Assembly: GCF_902497745.1 (NCBI RefSeq)
Contig: NZ_CABVHJ010000001.1
Location: 310,001 to 374,000, forward strand
Source: Pseudomonas fluorescens
GTDB lineage: Bacteria > Pseudomonadota > Gammaproteobacteria > Pseudomonadales > Pseudomonadaceae
DNA length: 64,000 nucleotides
Reading direction: 5' to 3'
Under the pieces are notes generated by a model. The model had not been told where the DNA came from. It worked only from the letters and a program-made list of their open reading frames with translations, and did not search any database. Shown piece after piece: positions 63,273 to 64,000 of the stretch. A program made the position numbers and the translations under genes. Each line of letters opens with the position of its first letter. Positions within the stretch are counted from its first letter, which is position 1.

Positions 63273-63361
63273 TGTGGGAGCGAGCCTGCTCGCGAAGACG
63301 GCGGCACATTCAAAAACGATGCGTCTGCAATACCGCTTTCGCGAGCAAGCCCGCTCCCACA
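63273..63361. repeat. REP doublet
   Basis: TGTGGGAGCGAGCCTGCTCG faces CGAGCAAGCCCGCTCCCACA. It lies in the aspA-symporter gap. The 300 bases after it, to 63663, show no gene and should contain the symporter promoter. Confidence 0.87.
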
Positions 63362-63663
63362 CAGAGCAGTTCCCGCACAAGCCCGGCGCCGGTAACGCCG
63401 GGTGTTTCAAAGCCTCGTTTCGTCGCTTGCACCACTACCGTGCAGACGGGCGCGTCACTGATCGGTATAGTGCCGCCCCTCTTCGCGTGAGCGGTCGTCG
63501 GTAACGAGGCCATAACCCATGCGAAACCCGAACTAATAACAAACCCGCGAAATGGAACCGGACGAAACCTTCGCCTCACCCGTCGTGCCGCGCGCACACC
63601 GGTGTAACACGATGTTTCTTCCATCCAGTATTTGCTTACACAATAAACAGCGAGGAAAAATCC

Positions 63664-64000
63664 ATGCTCGAAGTCATTAACGACTTCCTCTCAGGGAAAG
63701 TACTGATCGTGCTCATTGTCGGGCTCGGTAGCTACTTCACGATTCGCTCGCGTTTCGTTCAATTGCGTCACTTCTTCCACATGTTCGCGGTGTTCCGCGA
63801 CAGCCTCAAAGGCAGCGCCGGGCAACTCAGCTCGTTCCAGGCCCTGATGCTCAGCCTTGCCGGCCGTGTCGGTGCAGGCAATATCGCCGGTGTCGGCATC
63901 GCCGTGACCCTCGGTGGTCCGGGTGCGGTGTTCTGGATGTGGGTGACCGCACTGGTCGGCATGTCCAGCAGCTTCTTCGAGTGCACCCTGGCCCAAGTCT
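63664..64000 (+). CDS. Sodium:alanine symporter family (AGCS) transporter, 5' part only
   Basis: The first 112 residues of an alanine or glycine:Na+ symporter. It begins MLEVINDFLSGKVLIVLIVG and contains RSRFVQLRHFFHMF, the hallmark GNIAGVGIAVTLGGPGAVFW and WVTALVGMSSSFFECTLAQV. These are the first three membrane segments of the AGCS family. The rest lies outside the window. Translation starts at ATG 63664 with AGCGAGGAAA upstream. Together with aspA, amino-acid use is a likely theme. Confidence 0.93.
   Translation, partial: MLEVINDFLSGKVLIVLIVGLGSYFTIRSRFVQLRHFFHMFAVFRDSLKGSAGQLSSFQALMLSLAGRVGAGNIAGVGIAVTLGGPGAVFWMWVTALVGMSSSFFECTLAQV

Overview
The window is a high-GC gammaproteobacterial chromosome segment, almost certainly a Pseudomonas of the fluorescens/putida type. 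The evidence is gene order and protein sequence: hupA, rubredoxin reductase, rubA, ubiC, ubiA, phoBR, corC-like, M23, response regulator, phoU, pstBAC, pstS, MFS, thioesterase, then purKE, LysR, aspA. I recall this order from the PA5348-PA5371 and PA5425-PA5429 regions of P. aeruginosa. Seven REP-type inverted doublets built on the Pseudomonas GTGGGAGCGAGC motif agree. No rRNA, tRNA, CRISPR array or insertion sequence was recognised.

Region 1 (1-4396, minus strand) is a compact three-gene operon of uncertain role: a DoxX-like/TIGR01777 SDR membrane fusion, an alpha/beta-hydrolase-like domain fused to PEP-synthase-type domains (its hydrolase lacks the nucleophile), and a putative exported protein cut by the window edge.

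Region 2 (4535-35064, minus strand) is a complete H2-like type VI secretion locus of about 30 kb, with most genes touching or overlapping: tssA-B-C-E, PAAR plus three small membrane genes, tssF-G-H, a sigma-54 activator, a small lipoprotein, fha, tssJ-K-L-M, phosphatase, kinase, vgrG. The vgrG is followed by an AT-richer toxin cassette: a Sel1-like exported protein, a 1011-residue effector with three predicted peptidoglycan-cleaving modules, a putative periplasmic immunity protein, a frameshifted small exported gene, and an exported protein joining an LprI-type lysozyme-inhibitor domain to a Sel1-like region. This cassette is the most interesting part of the window. No hcp gene is present. A strong candidate RsmA/RsmE site overlaps the tssA start.

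Region 3 (35704-39655) holds housekeeping genes: HU protein, rubredoxin and its reductase, ubiquinone synthesis genes ubiC-ubiA, and a small exported repeat protein.

Region 4 (39736-52736) is the phosphate regulon: phoBR with a Pho box, a CNNM/CBS transporter, an M23 peptidase, a response regulator with a C-terminal output domain, then phoU and pstBAC and pstS behind a second Pho box.

Region 5 (52778-54384) is a two-gene module of an XRE/ImmA-type protein and a PIN-domain protein, with a long inverted repeat around its promoter. It looks like a toxin-antitoxin-type insertion next to pstS.

Region 6 (54394-64000) holds an MFS transporter, a thioesterase, a hexose-6-phosphate mutarotase, a DUF3299 protein, a GlsB-type membrane protein, a 152-bp palindromic repeat, purKE, a LysR regulator, aspA and the start of a sodium:alanine symporter.
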